The position numbers and the translations under genes were made by a program. From the IMG/VR virus record IMGVR_UViG_3300037487_002334, positions 1 through 48,103 of that record: a DNA stretch of 48,103 nucleotides; one strand, written 5' to 3'. This document shows, piece after piece, positions 1 to 7,393 of the stretch (position 1 is the first letter of the stretch; each line of letters opens with the position of its first letter). The stretch comes from a virus. The notes beneath the pieces are model-generated. The model ran no database searches and was not told where the DNA came from. It saw only the letters and a program-made list of their open reading frames with translations.

Positions 1-147
1 CAGACCATAAAGTCCAATAGCAAATCCGACGACTGATGTAAAGATATATATCAACACAGAATTCTTTTTAGGTATTACGTCTGATATATATACCTTACCG
101 TTTTCAATTTTTAATCTTTCAATTGGAATTGTTATTGTTGTTGTCAT
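1..147 (-). CDS. Partial small membrane protein (N-terminal 49 residues)
   Basis: The gene starts at 147 with a good ribosome site (GAAAGGAGAA) and runs off the left edge, so only its first 49 residues are visible. The protein opens with a Thr/Ile run (MTTTITIPIERLKIENGKVY) and, from about residue 35, enters a hydrophobic stretch that looks like a membrane segment. Its start lies inside the preceding 38-residue gene, so the two are probably translationally coupled. The family is not recognised. A small membrane protein in a phage could act in lysis or at the envelope, but nothing visible decides this. Confidence 0.65.
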   Translation of the reverse strand, partial: MTTTITIPIERLKIENGKVYISDVIPKKNSVLIYIFTSVVGFAIGLYGL

Positions 148-235
148 CTTTTCTCCTTTCTTTTTTCTTCCAAGTTAATATACAAATAACAACGATTATT
201 GCAATAGACAGATTAAACCATTCTCCTTCGCCCAT
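119..235 (-). CDS. 38-residue single-span membrane protein
   Basis: This short gene has its ATG at 235, preceded by GGAG about eight bases upstream. The product MGEGEWFNLS is followed by one hydrophobic span (about residues 8-21) and then a very basic, Asn-rich tail (KKKERRKDDNNNNNSN). The tail codons overlap the first 29 bases of the next gene, whose ribosome site lies inside this one. The charge pattern would place the tail in the cytoplasm. Size and topology resemble small phage membrane proteins in general; no family is recognised. Confidence 0.6.
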   Translation of the reverse strand: MGEGEWFNLSIAIIVVICILTWKKKERRKDDNNNNNSN

Positions 236-326
236 GTTCAAATCTCCATTCTAAAGTTATATTAATTACAATTCGCTTATTCATATATATAGTTAAAACT
301 TACCAAAAATATTAAGGATCTTAAGA

Positions 327-1154
327 ATGAAAATACTCAATTCAACAGGAAATCATAAAATTTATTTTGCTGCTCCCGCCAATACTGAAGGACTAACTGA
401 TGTTAAAATAACACTTCTAAAACACGACGGAACAGTTTTATTAAATAATGTTTCCGGTGCTGAACTAGGCGATGGTGTTTATGAATATAATTTTAATTTT
501 GTTGAAGCGGGATGGTATGTATCACAAGGATATTCCGAATCATTAGGGGGTCATGAAACAGAATCTATACGGATAGGAAAATATGGTAGGGATTATATTT
601 ATGGAGTAGCTCCAACTGACTGTACAAATATCTACGAAGTTAATAAGTTAGATGATTCAAATGTAATGACTGGATTCATGTCTCAGATAGGGACAACAGG
701 AATTTTCTATACTGAAATAACAGGACTAACTCCCGGTGATTATTTTTTCAAAATGAATCATAGGGATACTGCTAGATTTAATTATCCCTTTAAAACAGAT
801 CAATTAACTTTAGTAATTGAACCAGGATATAATATATCTGCTTATTCCGGAACAGGTCAATTTATATTTGATGGAACTGCTTTTGTTTATGTATCAAGTA
901 GTGTTGAAAATACAAAGGCAAGTGATTTATGTGATTATATAAAATACAACTATCCGGACTCAAATATTCGTTATATTAAATCATACTATGAAAATCCTAC
1001 TAAAAGATTTAAAATATACATACCAAATATAACTCCAAAAACTAATGACAATAACTTCTCTCTAGTTCAATTTAATCAAGTATCCGATCCGGAAAAAAAT
1101 GCATTTTATCTTTATTTAGATTCAACTTGTAATGTGATCGTTGAATGTAAATAA
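327..1154 (+). CDS. Beta-rich protein, possible virion surface protein
   Basis: A 275-residue protein with AAGGA about nine bases before the ATG. The composition is rich in Tyr, Asn, Thr and Gly, with alternating hydrophobic and polar residues typical of beta sandwiches. The first ~85 residues (ITLLKHDGTVLLN...GDGVYEYNFNFVEAGWYV) look like an immunoglobulin-like domain. There are no membrane spans or catalytic motifs. It ends in a bidirectional terminator and stands alone in its unit. A role in the virion or in host attachment is a guess from composition only; the family is not recognised. Confidence 0.8.
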   Translation: MKILNSTGNHKIYFAAPANTEGLTDVKITLLKHDGTVLLNNVSGAELGDGVYEYNFNFVEAGWYVSQGYSESLGGHETESIRIGKYGRDYIYGVAPTDCTNIYEVNKLDDSNVMTGFMSQIGTTGIFYTEITGLTPGDYFFKMNHRDTARFNYPFKTDQLTLVIEPGYNISAYSGTGQFIFDGTAFVYVSSSVENTKASDLCDYIKYNYPDSNIRYIKSYYENPTKRFKIYIPNITPKTNDNNFSLVQFNQVSDPEKNAFYLYLDSTCNVIVECK

Positions 1155-1189
1155 GAACAAAAAAAAGAACCCCGAAGAGTTCTTTTTTT
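1155..1189. terminator. Bidirectional rho-independent terminator
   Basis: An 11-bp stem pairs AAAAAAAGAAC (1160-1170) with GTTCTTTTTTT (1179-1189) around the loop CCCGAAGA. The A-run on the left and T-run on the right let it work for both converging genes (327-1154 and 1194-1790). It begins with GAACAAAAAAAAG directly after the stop codon, a string shared with the terminators near 23201 and 47674. Confidence 0.85.
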
Positions 1190-1193
1190 AAAA

Positions 1194-1790
1194 TTAAAGT
1201 TTTCCTCTTGTTACTGACGACATCTGTTCATAATAAATTTTTTGTTGCGCTTCTCCTCTATTTTTGTTTTCTATCAGGATTTTAAATTGTTTTATTTCTT
1301 CAATTTCTTCTTTGAGTGTTTCCTTAGAATATTTAGAGGATTTTAAGGACATCTCATTTTTTACTATGAGTTTGTCCAAATCTTCCTCCCATTGTGCCTC
1401 ATCCCTAGTTAGTCCCACATCGTCCATTGACTTAATTTCTAGTTTATTTTTTTTCCTTTCCAGTCTTTGCTGCTCTTGAACGAGCTCTATTATTTGTTGT
1501 TTTTTATTGTTATGCGCCTGTACGAGATCATCAAGTTTCTTTACAAGGTTATCGTACTCTTGTGTGCTTTCGGGAAATATTGTAACATACTCCCCATTGC
1601 TGGATAGCAACTTTCCTGAAATAGGAGTTGTATTTCCTTTAACTCCTATCTTAAAATTGACTCCCTCATAATCCAGAAACGGTCCAATATTAAATTGAAC
1701 ATTCTTTGTTTTATCTGTCTGCATGTGTACCTTGTTATACGCTCGGATCGTCAATACCATTGCCGTAAATAGGGCGAATTCTACTATCAT
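1194..1790 (-). CDS. Membrane-anchored coiled-coil protein
   Basis: A 198-residue protein. Residues 1-17 (MIVEFALFTAMVLTIRA) are a short hydrophobic N-terminal segment, probably an anchor or signal. Residues 20-75 look beta-rich, and residues 78-190 are a long charged helix with heptad character, predicted as a coiled coil. Its ATG overlaps the TGA of the upstream gene, with a strong GGAGGTG site formed by that gene's last codons, so translation is coupled. This topology can be seen in spanin-like or envelope-scaffold proteins, but no family signature is visible. Confidence 0.8.
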   Translation of the reverse strand: MIVEFALFTAMVLTIRAYNKVHMQTDKTKNVQFNIGPFLDYEGVNFKIGVKGNTTPISGKLLSSNGEYVTIFPESTQEYDNLVKKLDDLVQAHNNKKQQIIELVQEQQRLERKKNKLEIKSMDDVGLTRDEAQWEEDLDKLIVKNEMSLKSSKYSKETLKEEIEEIKQFKILIENKNRGEAQQKIYYEQMSSVTRGKL

Positions 1791-2392
1791 AACTCACCTC
1801 CATTAGTTTTTGCTTTTTTATATTCCTTATATTCATTTTGAAACATTAGTAACTGTTCATTAAGTACTTCTTGTGGCAAATGGGCAGACATCATTACAGC
1901 AAGATTGCTTTGATATTTACCATCTGCCAGTTCCTTTCCACACTGACATATTATTTTAGGAAATGCCCCATTGATCAGATTAAACTTGGAGTGAACCCCA
2001 CAACTAAGACACACCAGGATTCGAGGAATCATATGGGCTCTTGCTGGTTTCGAAAATATTATTTGAGGTTTTCCTTCAATAATGACCGAAGTTCGTACCC
2101 TCTCTGCTTTAGGAGTCATCTGTCGAATCATAAATCCGAATGCTACCAATACATTACGAATAGTAGTCCTGCTTTTATGCAGGAGTTTTTCCATTGCAGG
2201 TTGCCCCAATTTCTGCCGAATATAAAGATCTTGCATAAGATCTTTTACCGTTTCAAACTTGGTTTTGTGAAGATCGTTGTATGAGTGTAGAGTTTTTGCC
2301 CATCGTTCATATTCAAAAGAAGTCTTCCAATAGACTCGATCTTCTTCTGGGATTGTTTGTTTGTCAATATTATTCGCTGCTTGCCGACTCAT
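1787..2392 (-). CDS. Putative DNA-binding protein with helical segment and zinc ribbon
   Basis: A 201-residue protein. Residues about 55-87 form a helical segment (RQKLGQPAMEKLLHKSRTTI) that resembles a helix-turn-helix. Residues 128-151 contain CLSCG and CQCG, four cysteines that fit a zinc ribbon. The combination suggests a nucleic-acid-binding regulator, which is inferred from motifs and not from a named family. The ATG follows AAGGAG, sits inside the end of a 45-residue gene, and its own stop overlaps the next start. The three genes therefore form one minus-strand operon. Confidence 0.8.
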   Translation of the reverse strand: MSRQAANNIDKQTIPEEDRVYWKTSFEYERWAKTLHSYNDLHKTKFETVKDLMQDLYIRQKLGQPAMEKLLHKSRTTIRNVLVAFGFMIRQMTPKAERVRTSVIIEGKPQIIFSKPARAHMIPRILVCLSCGVHSKFNLINGAFPKIICQCGKELADGKYQSNLAVMMSAHLPQEVLNEQLLMFQNEYKEYKKAKTNGGEL

Positions 2393-2507
2393 CAGAATTC
2401 TCCTTTTCTATTTTGGTTAATAATTCTCTTACCTCTTTCGGCACCTCTCTTTTTTGCATGAAGACTTCTATAAAGTTTTGATTCATAATTTTCTTAATAA
2501 TATCCAC
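2370..2507 (-). CDS. 45-residue acidic protein (GTG start)
   Basis: A short gene starting with GTG at 2507, preceded by AAAGGA. The product (MDIIKKIMNQNFIEVFMQKR...) is helical and charged with an acidic Ser-rich tail. Its 3' end overlaps the next gene by 23 bases and contains that gene's ribosome site (AAAAGGAG). An ATG at codon 8 is an alternative start without a clear ribosome site. It is the first gene of the leftward unit; function unknown. Confidence 0.55.
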   Translation of the reverse strand: MDIIKKIMNQNFIEVFMQKREVPKEVRELLTKIEKENSDESASSE

Positions 2508-2602
2508 TAATAATCCTTTCTGTTAGATAAAAACTGTTTAAACTCTTGATATTCGGTATTTAATATATATACCTGTTTTTGGGTATACAAAGTATGGAAA
2601 CA

Positions 2603-2617
2603 GAACAAATAATAAAG
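2603..2617 (+). promoter_or_regulatory. Putative late promoter motif GAACAAATAATAAAG
   Basis: One of ten intergenic copies of a GAACAAATWATAAAAG-type motif in the window. It lies 37 bases before the start at 2640. Just upstream, TATACC (about 2567) and GGTATA (about 2582) form a small inverted repeat that might be an operator. Confidence 0.5.
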
Positions 2618-2639
2618 TTAACTTTAGAGGAATTATTCT

Positions 2640-4094
2640 ATGGCATATTCCATATCCGGATTTATATTTGATCAATTTGGAAGTCCGGTTCCTTCGTGCT
2701 ATTATCAATTTCTATTTATAAAAAATGATCCAAATTCAAATAATACAACTTGGGGAGATATAAGACAAACTGATATTAACGGGTATTATTCTGCGGATAT
2801 ATACGACTCATCAATTTTAGATATATATGGAAATTTTTCTGAGGGGGATGAGGTATTAATTGCTTACTGGTTAGGTGATAGTACCAGAAGTACTTCTATT
2901 ACAACTTATTCAGACTGGATTCATCTTATAGTAGATAGAAATAAAGAACATACAGTTCAAAATTTAAGGTTGTTTAACGCAGGAGCTCCAACTGCCCATT
3001 TTTATAATCTTCCTTCTGATGGAACAGTTGCTGTAACATATTCAATTATTAATGATTCTACAACTGATAATGTTTATACCTATCTTTTAGATACTTTCTA
3101 CCAACATTATATTTATAAAGGACATCAAATATTTGATGTTTGTGAAATTAAAGAATCTGTTTGGTGGTATGGAGATTCTACATCTTCAGATATATATGTT
3201 GGCAAGCATGATACAAGTCACTTTTGGAATAATCCTGGATATTATAATGTAACTTTAAGAGTTACGAATTATGCAAATGTCTCTGATGATTACTCAGAAC
3301 AAATAATTATTAGATATGCCGAGGTTATTGCATTATTCATATTTGATCCTGATCCGGGAGTATTAGGAGACCCAGTAGATTTTACTAATACTTCAATCGA
3401 TCCACATAATAGAGTAGGAACTCATTCTACTGGAAAAGAATATGTTTGGGAGTTTTATGATGGAGACATCATGGCGCCTCCTACAGATATCTTTGACGGT
3501 GATAAAGACTTCTCTCCTATATACATATTTTCAAGTTTTCCAGATAGATGTGTAATATTAGTTGCATATTGGAATGACGGAATTGAAGATAGGACTTCTG
3601 TATATTCTGAATGTATTCCTTTTGCACCAACATGCGACTTCGATAAAATCCTAACGAGATGTTCTCCAATATATAGAGATAGATCTTCTGCAGGAAAACC
3701 TCCAAAAGTTTATTACTGGTGGAGCGTTTATGAATGGACTCCTGGCGGATGGAAACTTCTATTCAGTCTAGAAGGCGATGATACTGTTCAGATAAAATAT
3801 CATTTTCCCAATATGGGAACATTTAAAATATATCATAAGATTGAAGACTCGGCAGGATTAACTGCTGAAGTTGAACATTTATATACAGAAGATGAATGTC
3901 CTTGCGGGCAAGCAACTGAGGTTCCTCCGGGAGCTGGTGGTGGTCATTGGTATCCTAATGGACCCGGCGGTCATGAAAAACCAAAACTCAGAGTTGAATA
4001 TAAGGGAAAGAAGGAACGTAAAAAGAAAGCAACAATGATTCTTAAATACGTAAAGGTAAAAAAAATAGAGGAGAAATGTTATGATAAAAATTAA
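2640..4094 (+). CDS. PKD/Ig-like domain virion protein
   Basis: A 484-residue, aromatic- and Asp-rich beta protein. Residues about 1-110 resemble a carboxypeptidase-regulatory-like or fibre-type domain (SGFIFDQFGSPVP). Two later segments, about 175-220 and 232-325, show the PKD pattern: a V-W-x-(Y/F)-G/D-D strand, then a G-x-Y-x-V-T-L-x-V strand with NTS-type turns. The C-terminus has a Cys/Gly/Pro linker (CPCGQ..., about 420) and then a Lys-rich tail. PKD folds usually mediate protein or sugar contacts on cell or virion surfaces, so a decoration or adhesion role is inferred. It is the first gene of a unit and overlaps the next by 14 bases. Confidence 0.8.
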   Translation: MAYSISGFIFDQFGSPVPSCYYQFLFIKNDPNSNNTTWGDIRQTDINGYYSADIYDSSILDIYGNFSEGDEVLIAYWLGDSTRSTSITTYSDWIHLIVDRNKEHTVQNLRLFNAGAPTAHFYNLPSDGTVAVTYSIINDSTTDNVYTYLLDTFYQHYIYKGHQIFDVCEIKESVWWYGDSTSSDIYVGKHDTSHFWNNPGYYNVTLRVTNYANVSDDYSEQIIIRYAEVIALFIFDPDPGVLGDPVDFTNTSIDPHNRVGTHSTGKEYVWEFYDGDIMAPPTDIFDGDKDFSPIYIFSSFPDRCVILVAYWNDGIEDRTSVYSECIPFAPTCDFDKILTRCSPIYRDRSSAGKPPKVYYWWSVYEWTPGGWKLLFSLEGDDTVQIKYHFPNMGTFKIYHKIEDSAGLTAEVEHLYTEDECPCGQATEVPPGAGGGHWYPNGPGGHEKPKLRVEYKGKKERKKKATMILKYVKVKKIEEKCYDKN

Positions 4095-4560
4095 AAGTTC
4101 TAAACCCGAGCAGTTAACATTCGGAATGGATCTGCAATCAGCAGATAAGAAAGATGTTGATGCAAGATTTAGGATAACACATGAAGGAATAGAATATGGT
4201 TTCAAAGCAGTTTTATCTGAAGGAGAAATCACAATTGATATTCCTGCATTAGACATGGTTATTCCTAACTTAAAAGATAATGATGTTCTTCAGGCAAAAC
4301 TGGAAGCAGTTGCTAATGGGGATATGTATTTATCTGCTTGGACCGACACTCTTCAAATTGACAAACCAGTTCAAATGAAGGTAGAAGTTAAAGAATCAAA
4401 GACTATCGAAACTGTAAAACCTAAAATGATTATTAAAGAATCTGCTCCTATTCAGAAACCCATTCAAAAACCTATTCAAAAAGGAGATTCTAAAAAAGTA
4501 ACTGAATCAAAAGAGGTAATGGATAGAGTTTCTAAATTAATAGGCAGACTTGAAATCTAA
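4081..4560 (+). CDS. Conserved-looking phage protein with PIQKPIQK linker
   Basis: A 159-residue protein with a GAGGAG ribosome site. The first ~100 residues look like a compact beta domain (EQLTFGMDLQSADKKDVDAR onward). They are followed by a Lys/Pro/Gln linker containing three PIQK units, then a short C-terminal helix (MDRVSKLIGRLEI). The architecture, folded domain plus charged tail plus helix, recalls head-core or assembly proteins of T4-like phages, but I cannot assign it to one. It overlaps the preceding gene by 14 bases and its TAA shares bases with the next ATG (TAATG). Confidence 0.75.
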   Translation: MIKIKSSKPEQLTFGMDLQSADKKDVDARFRITHEGIEYGFKAVLSEGEITIDIPALDMVIPNLKDNDVLQAKLEAVANGDMYLSAWTDTLQIDKPVQMKVEVKESKTIETVKPKMIIKESAPIQKPIQKPIQKGDSKKVTESKEVMDRVSKLIGRLEI

Positions 4561-4958
4561 TGGAACTAGAACAAATTATTGCAGAAAAGGTTGAAGGTAT
4601 ATATGAGGCATGTTTGTTAGAAAACGTTCTTAATGAATCTGTAGCTAATATTGAAATCGGTCATAATATTGCTAATAGGTTGATGGGATTCATATCACAA
4701 AACGTTAATCCCTCAAAAATAAAAGAACTTTCTTTATATGCAGAAAAACTTCAACAATGGTCCGTATTTAAACAAATGTTAAAAACATTAGGATCTCTTA
4801 ATAAAAGAGATTATTTTAAAATGTTAAAAACAATGGCCAAAGATAACAATGACGAAGTTAAGAGAGTTGGATATTGGTTAATAAAGAGATTGGGAGAAAC
4901 GACTGATAACACATTATTAAGAAATGAAATAAAGGATATCTTTAGGAAGGGATTATAA
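4560..4958 (+). CDS. Small all-helical protein
   Basis: A 132-residue protein, almost entirely amphipathic helix, with no membrane span, cysteine motif or catalytic signature. Its ATG overlaps the preceding stop codon and its stop overlaps the next ATG, so it is translated in strict coupling with both neighbours. Because it sits between two probable virion or assembly proteins, a structural or chaperone role is likely but unproven. Family not recognised. Confidence 0.75.
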   Translation: MELEQIIAEKVEGIYEACLLENVLNESVANIEIGHNIANRLMGFISQNVNPSKIKELSLYAEKLQQWSVFKQMLKTLGSLNKRDYFKMLKTMAKDNNDEVKRVGYWLIKRLGETTDNTLLRNEIKDIFRKGL

Positions 4959-6334
4959 TGTCAAAAGTAAAATCTGAAGGTATCTCGGGATTTCTTAGAA
5001 GTGCTGGTCAGGCAATAAATCCTATTAGAAATGTAGTTCAGGGAAAACGATGGATTGATGCTAGTCAACGATTGGCAGGTAATGTAGGGCATCTTCAAAA
5101 TAGGTTTAGAGGTGCAACGGCAGCAAAAGAAATAATGACTAATTTTTTAAAAAAACATATTGATGCCGCTGTATTAAAACATCCTGATATTAATCCTTCT
5201 TTAATTGCTTCTAATGCAGAAAAAATATTTAAAACAAAGTGGCCAAAAGTATATGAACTTGCTCAGAATGTATCTAAATATGCACAACATGCAGGAAGAA
5301 GTACTAGTGATATTTTAGATGCTGGTGTTAAAAGAGCATCAAGAGAGTATGGAAAAGCAGCAGCAAAAGTTGCAGGCGGCGGAGTTGCATTATCTACTCT
5401 AGCTGATCAATCCAAATCTATAAAAAAGGAAAATAATATGAACGTTTTAGAACAGGTAAAACAAAAGACTAAATTATTAGAAATAAGTGTGACGCTCAAT
5501 AAAATCGTTGAAGAAACTGTTATTGAAATCAATCGGATGGGATTTCCTGTTGAGAAGAAAGATGTAATGGTTTTGGAGGGATTTGTTAGAAAGATTGCAC
5601 AGGCGGTTAATCCTATGAGAAATATTGAAAAGGGGCAAAGGGTAATGAAGGCCGCCCAAAGATTGTCTACAAGTGTTGCAGAAAGACCTGAAAAACTTGC
5701 TAGAGATTTTGATAAGGCCATGCATTCGATTAAAGTAACACAAGTGACTGGACTTTTTAGATGGGAAGGTCCTGCTGATATGATATATAATGCTCAGCAA
5801 TTAAAAGGTGCAGCTATAAGGCATTTTCCTGAATTGTGGAAAAAAATTCAAAATTTACCTGTTGATTCTAAACAGGTTGCAAAAAAAATTATTAATGCAG
5901 GAGCTCTTAGGGCAGCAAAAGAATATGCTAAAGCTGCTGGTAAAATCGGAGCAGGATTGGGTGCCGCATATGCAGCAGGAAAATCTATGGCATCAGATGC
6001 AGGTAAAGATGTAATCAATAAAGCAAAAGATTTAGGATCTAAAGCAATTCAATCTTCCCCTGTTCAGAAGGTAATTGGTATGGCAAAATCAAATCCTAAC
6101 TATGCAAAAATTGGAGGAGCTGCAGCAGGTATTGGAGCTGCAGGATTAGGAGCAAGATACCTTTATAATAAATTTAAAAATCGTGCAAAAGAAGCATATC
6201 CCGAAGCAACACAAGAGCAAGTTGAATATGCAGCAAAGAAACTTACACAAGAATCAATTAAACGAGCATATAAGAAATGTATAAATGAACAACAGAAAGA
6301 GACATATAGAAGATTATATAAGCAATATTGCTAA
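4958..6334 (+). CDS. Ala/Gly-rich protein with an internal duplication
   Basis: A 458-residue basic protein built of two related halves. Residues about 8-150 and 207-350 align in order: an (G)F(L/V)R...(I/V)NP(I/M)RN start, a Q-R-L segment, a W-x-K-(V/I) helix, then (R)A-x-(R/K)EY(G/A)KAA-K-(V/I)-A/G and an Ala/Gly-rich hydrophobic stretch. A second Ala/Gly hydrophobic segment lies near 375-390, followed by a charged tail. At codon 161 an internal ATG (5438) follows AAAAAGGAAAATAAT, which looks like a ribosome site, so the second half might also be made alone. Such proteins can be membrane-active ejected virion proteins; this is inference. Confidence 0.8.
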   Translation: MSKVKSEGISGFLRSAGQAINPIRNVVQGKRWIDASQRLAGNVGHLQNRFRGATAAKEIMTNFLKKHIDAAVLKHPDINPSLIASNAEKIFKTKWPKVYELAQNVSKYAQHAGRSTSDILDAGVKRASREYGKAAAKVAGGGVALSTLADQSKSIKKENNMNVLEQVKQKTKLLEISVTLNKIVEETVIEINRMGFPVEKKDVMVLEGFVRKIAQAVNPMRNIEKGQRVMKAAQRLSTSVAERPEKLARDFDKAMHSIKVTQVTGLFRWEGPADMIYNAQQLKGAAIRHFPELWKKIQNLPVDSKQVAKKIINAGALRAAKEYAKAAGKIGAGLGAAYAAGKSMASDAGKDVINKAKDLGSKAIQSSPVQKVIGMAKSNPNYAKIGGAAAGIGAAGLGARYLYNKFKNRAKEAYPEATQEQVEYAAKKLTQESIKRAYKKCINEQQKETYRRLYKQYC

Positions 6335-6376
6335 AAAAATTATACGACAAAGTTAAGGATAAAAAATAAGGAGTAA

Positions 6377-6874
6377 ATGATGGCAACTAGGGATATAAAC
6401 GATCTGTACGAACCTTTAAAAGATGTAGTTAAAAAGGCGTTAGAGGTAGCAAAAAATAAAGGACTTAATATACTTGTTTACTTTGTAAAAAGAACTGCAC
6501 AAGAACAACGAGCATTATATTCTCAAGGAAGAAATAATTTAAAAACAGTTAATGCACTTAGAGCTGCAGTAGGATTTGATCCTTTAACAGAAAAACAAAA
6601 TAGGATTGTAACTTGGACTTTAAGATCTTATCACACGACAGAACCGAAAGCAATGGCATTCGATTTTGCACCAGGAACGTCAGGAAACATAAGTTGGAAT
6701 GTTAAAGAAGATATGAATGATAACGACATTCCCGACTATAAGGAATTTGCCGATATTTGTAAAAGTATTGATGAGAATATTGAATGGGGTGGAGATTGGG
6801 ACGGCAAACCAGACTTTGGTCATATACAATGGAAGAATGGTATAAACATTAAACAAAACGAACCAAAAAAATAA
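6377..6874 (+). CDS. Endolysin, peptidase M15 / VanY type (L-Ala-D-Glu peptidase-like)
   Basis: A 165-residue zinc peptidase predicted to cut peptide cross-links of peptidoglycan at lysis. The M15 signature is visible: S-Y-H (His86) followed by A-F-D-F (Asp96) and, near the end, W-G-G-D-W...D-F-G-H (Asp146, His149). Established for this family: His/Asp/His bind zinc and the acidic residue near the last His is catalytic. The spacing between His86 and Asp96 is a few residues longer than in T5 endolysin. No signal peptide is seen, so a holin would be needed. AAGGAG precedes the ATGATG start; the second ATG at 6380 is equally possible. Confidence 0.9.
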   Translation: MMATRDINDLYEPLKDVVKKALEVAKNKGLNILVYFVKRTAQEQRALYSQGRNNLKTVNALRAAVGFDPLTEKQNRIVTWTLRSYHTTEPKAMAFDFAPGTSGNISWNVKEDMNDNDIPDYKEFADICKSIDENIEWGGDWDGKPDFGHIQWKNGINIKQNEPKK

Positions 6875-6892
6875 ACGCTTTCCCCCAGTCAC

Positions 6893-6991
6893 CTGCCTCA
6901 CAAGGCAGTCTATATATAAATTGGGTAATGAGTAGGAGAGGAACTCGAGAGCCTCTCCTACTCAACCCTTGTCGCATTGATGGTGCGATAA
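6893..6991. other. Three consecutive hairpins between convergent genes
   Basis: The 136-base gap between the endolysin and the minus-strand gene at 7011 is packed with structure. Hairpin 1 (6893-6908): CTGCCT/AGGCAG with loop CACA. Hairpin 2 (6923-6968): a perfect 12-bp stem GAGTAGGAGAGG/CCTCTCCTACTC, extended by GGGT/ACCC beyond a small bulge, with a loop containing the palindrome CTCGAG. Hairpin 3 (6969-6991): an 8-bp stem TTGTCGCA/TGCGATAA with one G-T pair. None is followed by a T-run, so they are not classical terminators. They may protect mRNA 3' ends or form a small RNA. Confidence 0.6.
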
Positions 6992-7010
6992 TCAGGAAGT
7001 TTGCTAAGAT

Positions 7011-7388
7011 CTAATCAGAGTCGCTTTCATTAGGATGTTTGTCAACCCATTTAGTTGAGTTGTCTTCTATCTCTTTTACTAGATACTCTGCAATGTTATG
7101 TACATTGTCTGGAATTCTCAGGATCACTTCCTTGCTCTTTTGATCGGAATCAAACTTTATATTACCAGGATATCCGGGTATGCCAAATGCCCAATGCCCA
7201 AGACATCTTAACTTTTTCTCTTTCGCTAATTGAATGTCATCTAAATGTATTTTAGTTCCATAAATTCTTGTGTTCTTGAGCCGATCCCTACAGGTCAACT
7301 TAACCTGTCTTGGATCAATATTATATATTCCCAAATGAACTACCCTATCTGTAAAGGACGGATGTGCTGCTAAGATCGGCTTTTCCAT
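7011..7388 (-). CDS. Unknown 125-residue protein, last gene of the MoxR operon
   Basis: The protein has a mixed alpha/beta pattern, several basic and aromatic residues, and an acidic tail (PNESDSD). No motif is recognised. It begins five bases after the stop of the AAA+ ATPase gene and has no clear ribosome site of its own, which implies translational coupling to that gene. The position suggests it works with, or is a client or adaptor of, the MoxR-like ATPase and VWA protein upstream. That is inference from synteny. Confidence 0.7.
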   Translation of the reverse strand: MEKPILAAHPSFTDRVVHLGIYNIDPRQVKLTCRDRLKNTRIYGTKIHLDDIQLAKEKKLRCLGHWAFGIPGYPGNIKFDSDQKSKEVILRIPDNVHNIAEYLVKEIEDNSTKWVDKHPNESDSD

Positions 7389-7393
7389 AAATC

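Noticed and set aside
1264-2481. Plus-strand frames 1264-1479, 1871-2284 and 2281-2481
   Set aside because: They are antisense to well-supported minus-strand genes with ribosome sites and motifs.
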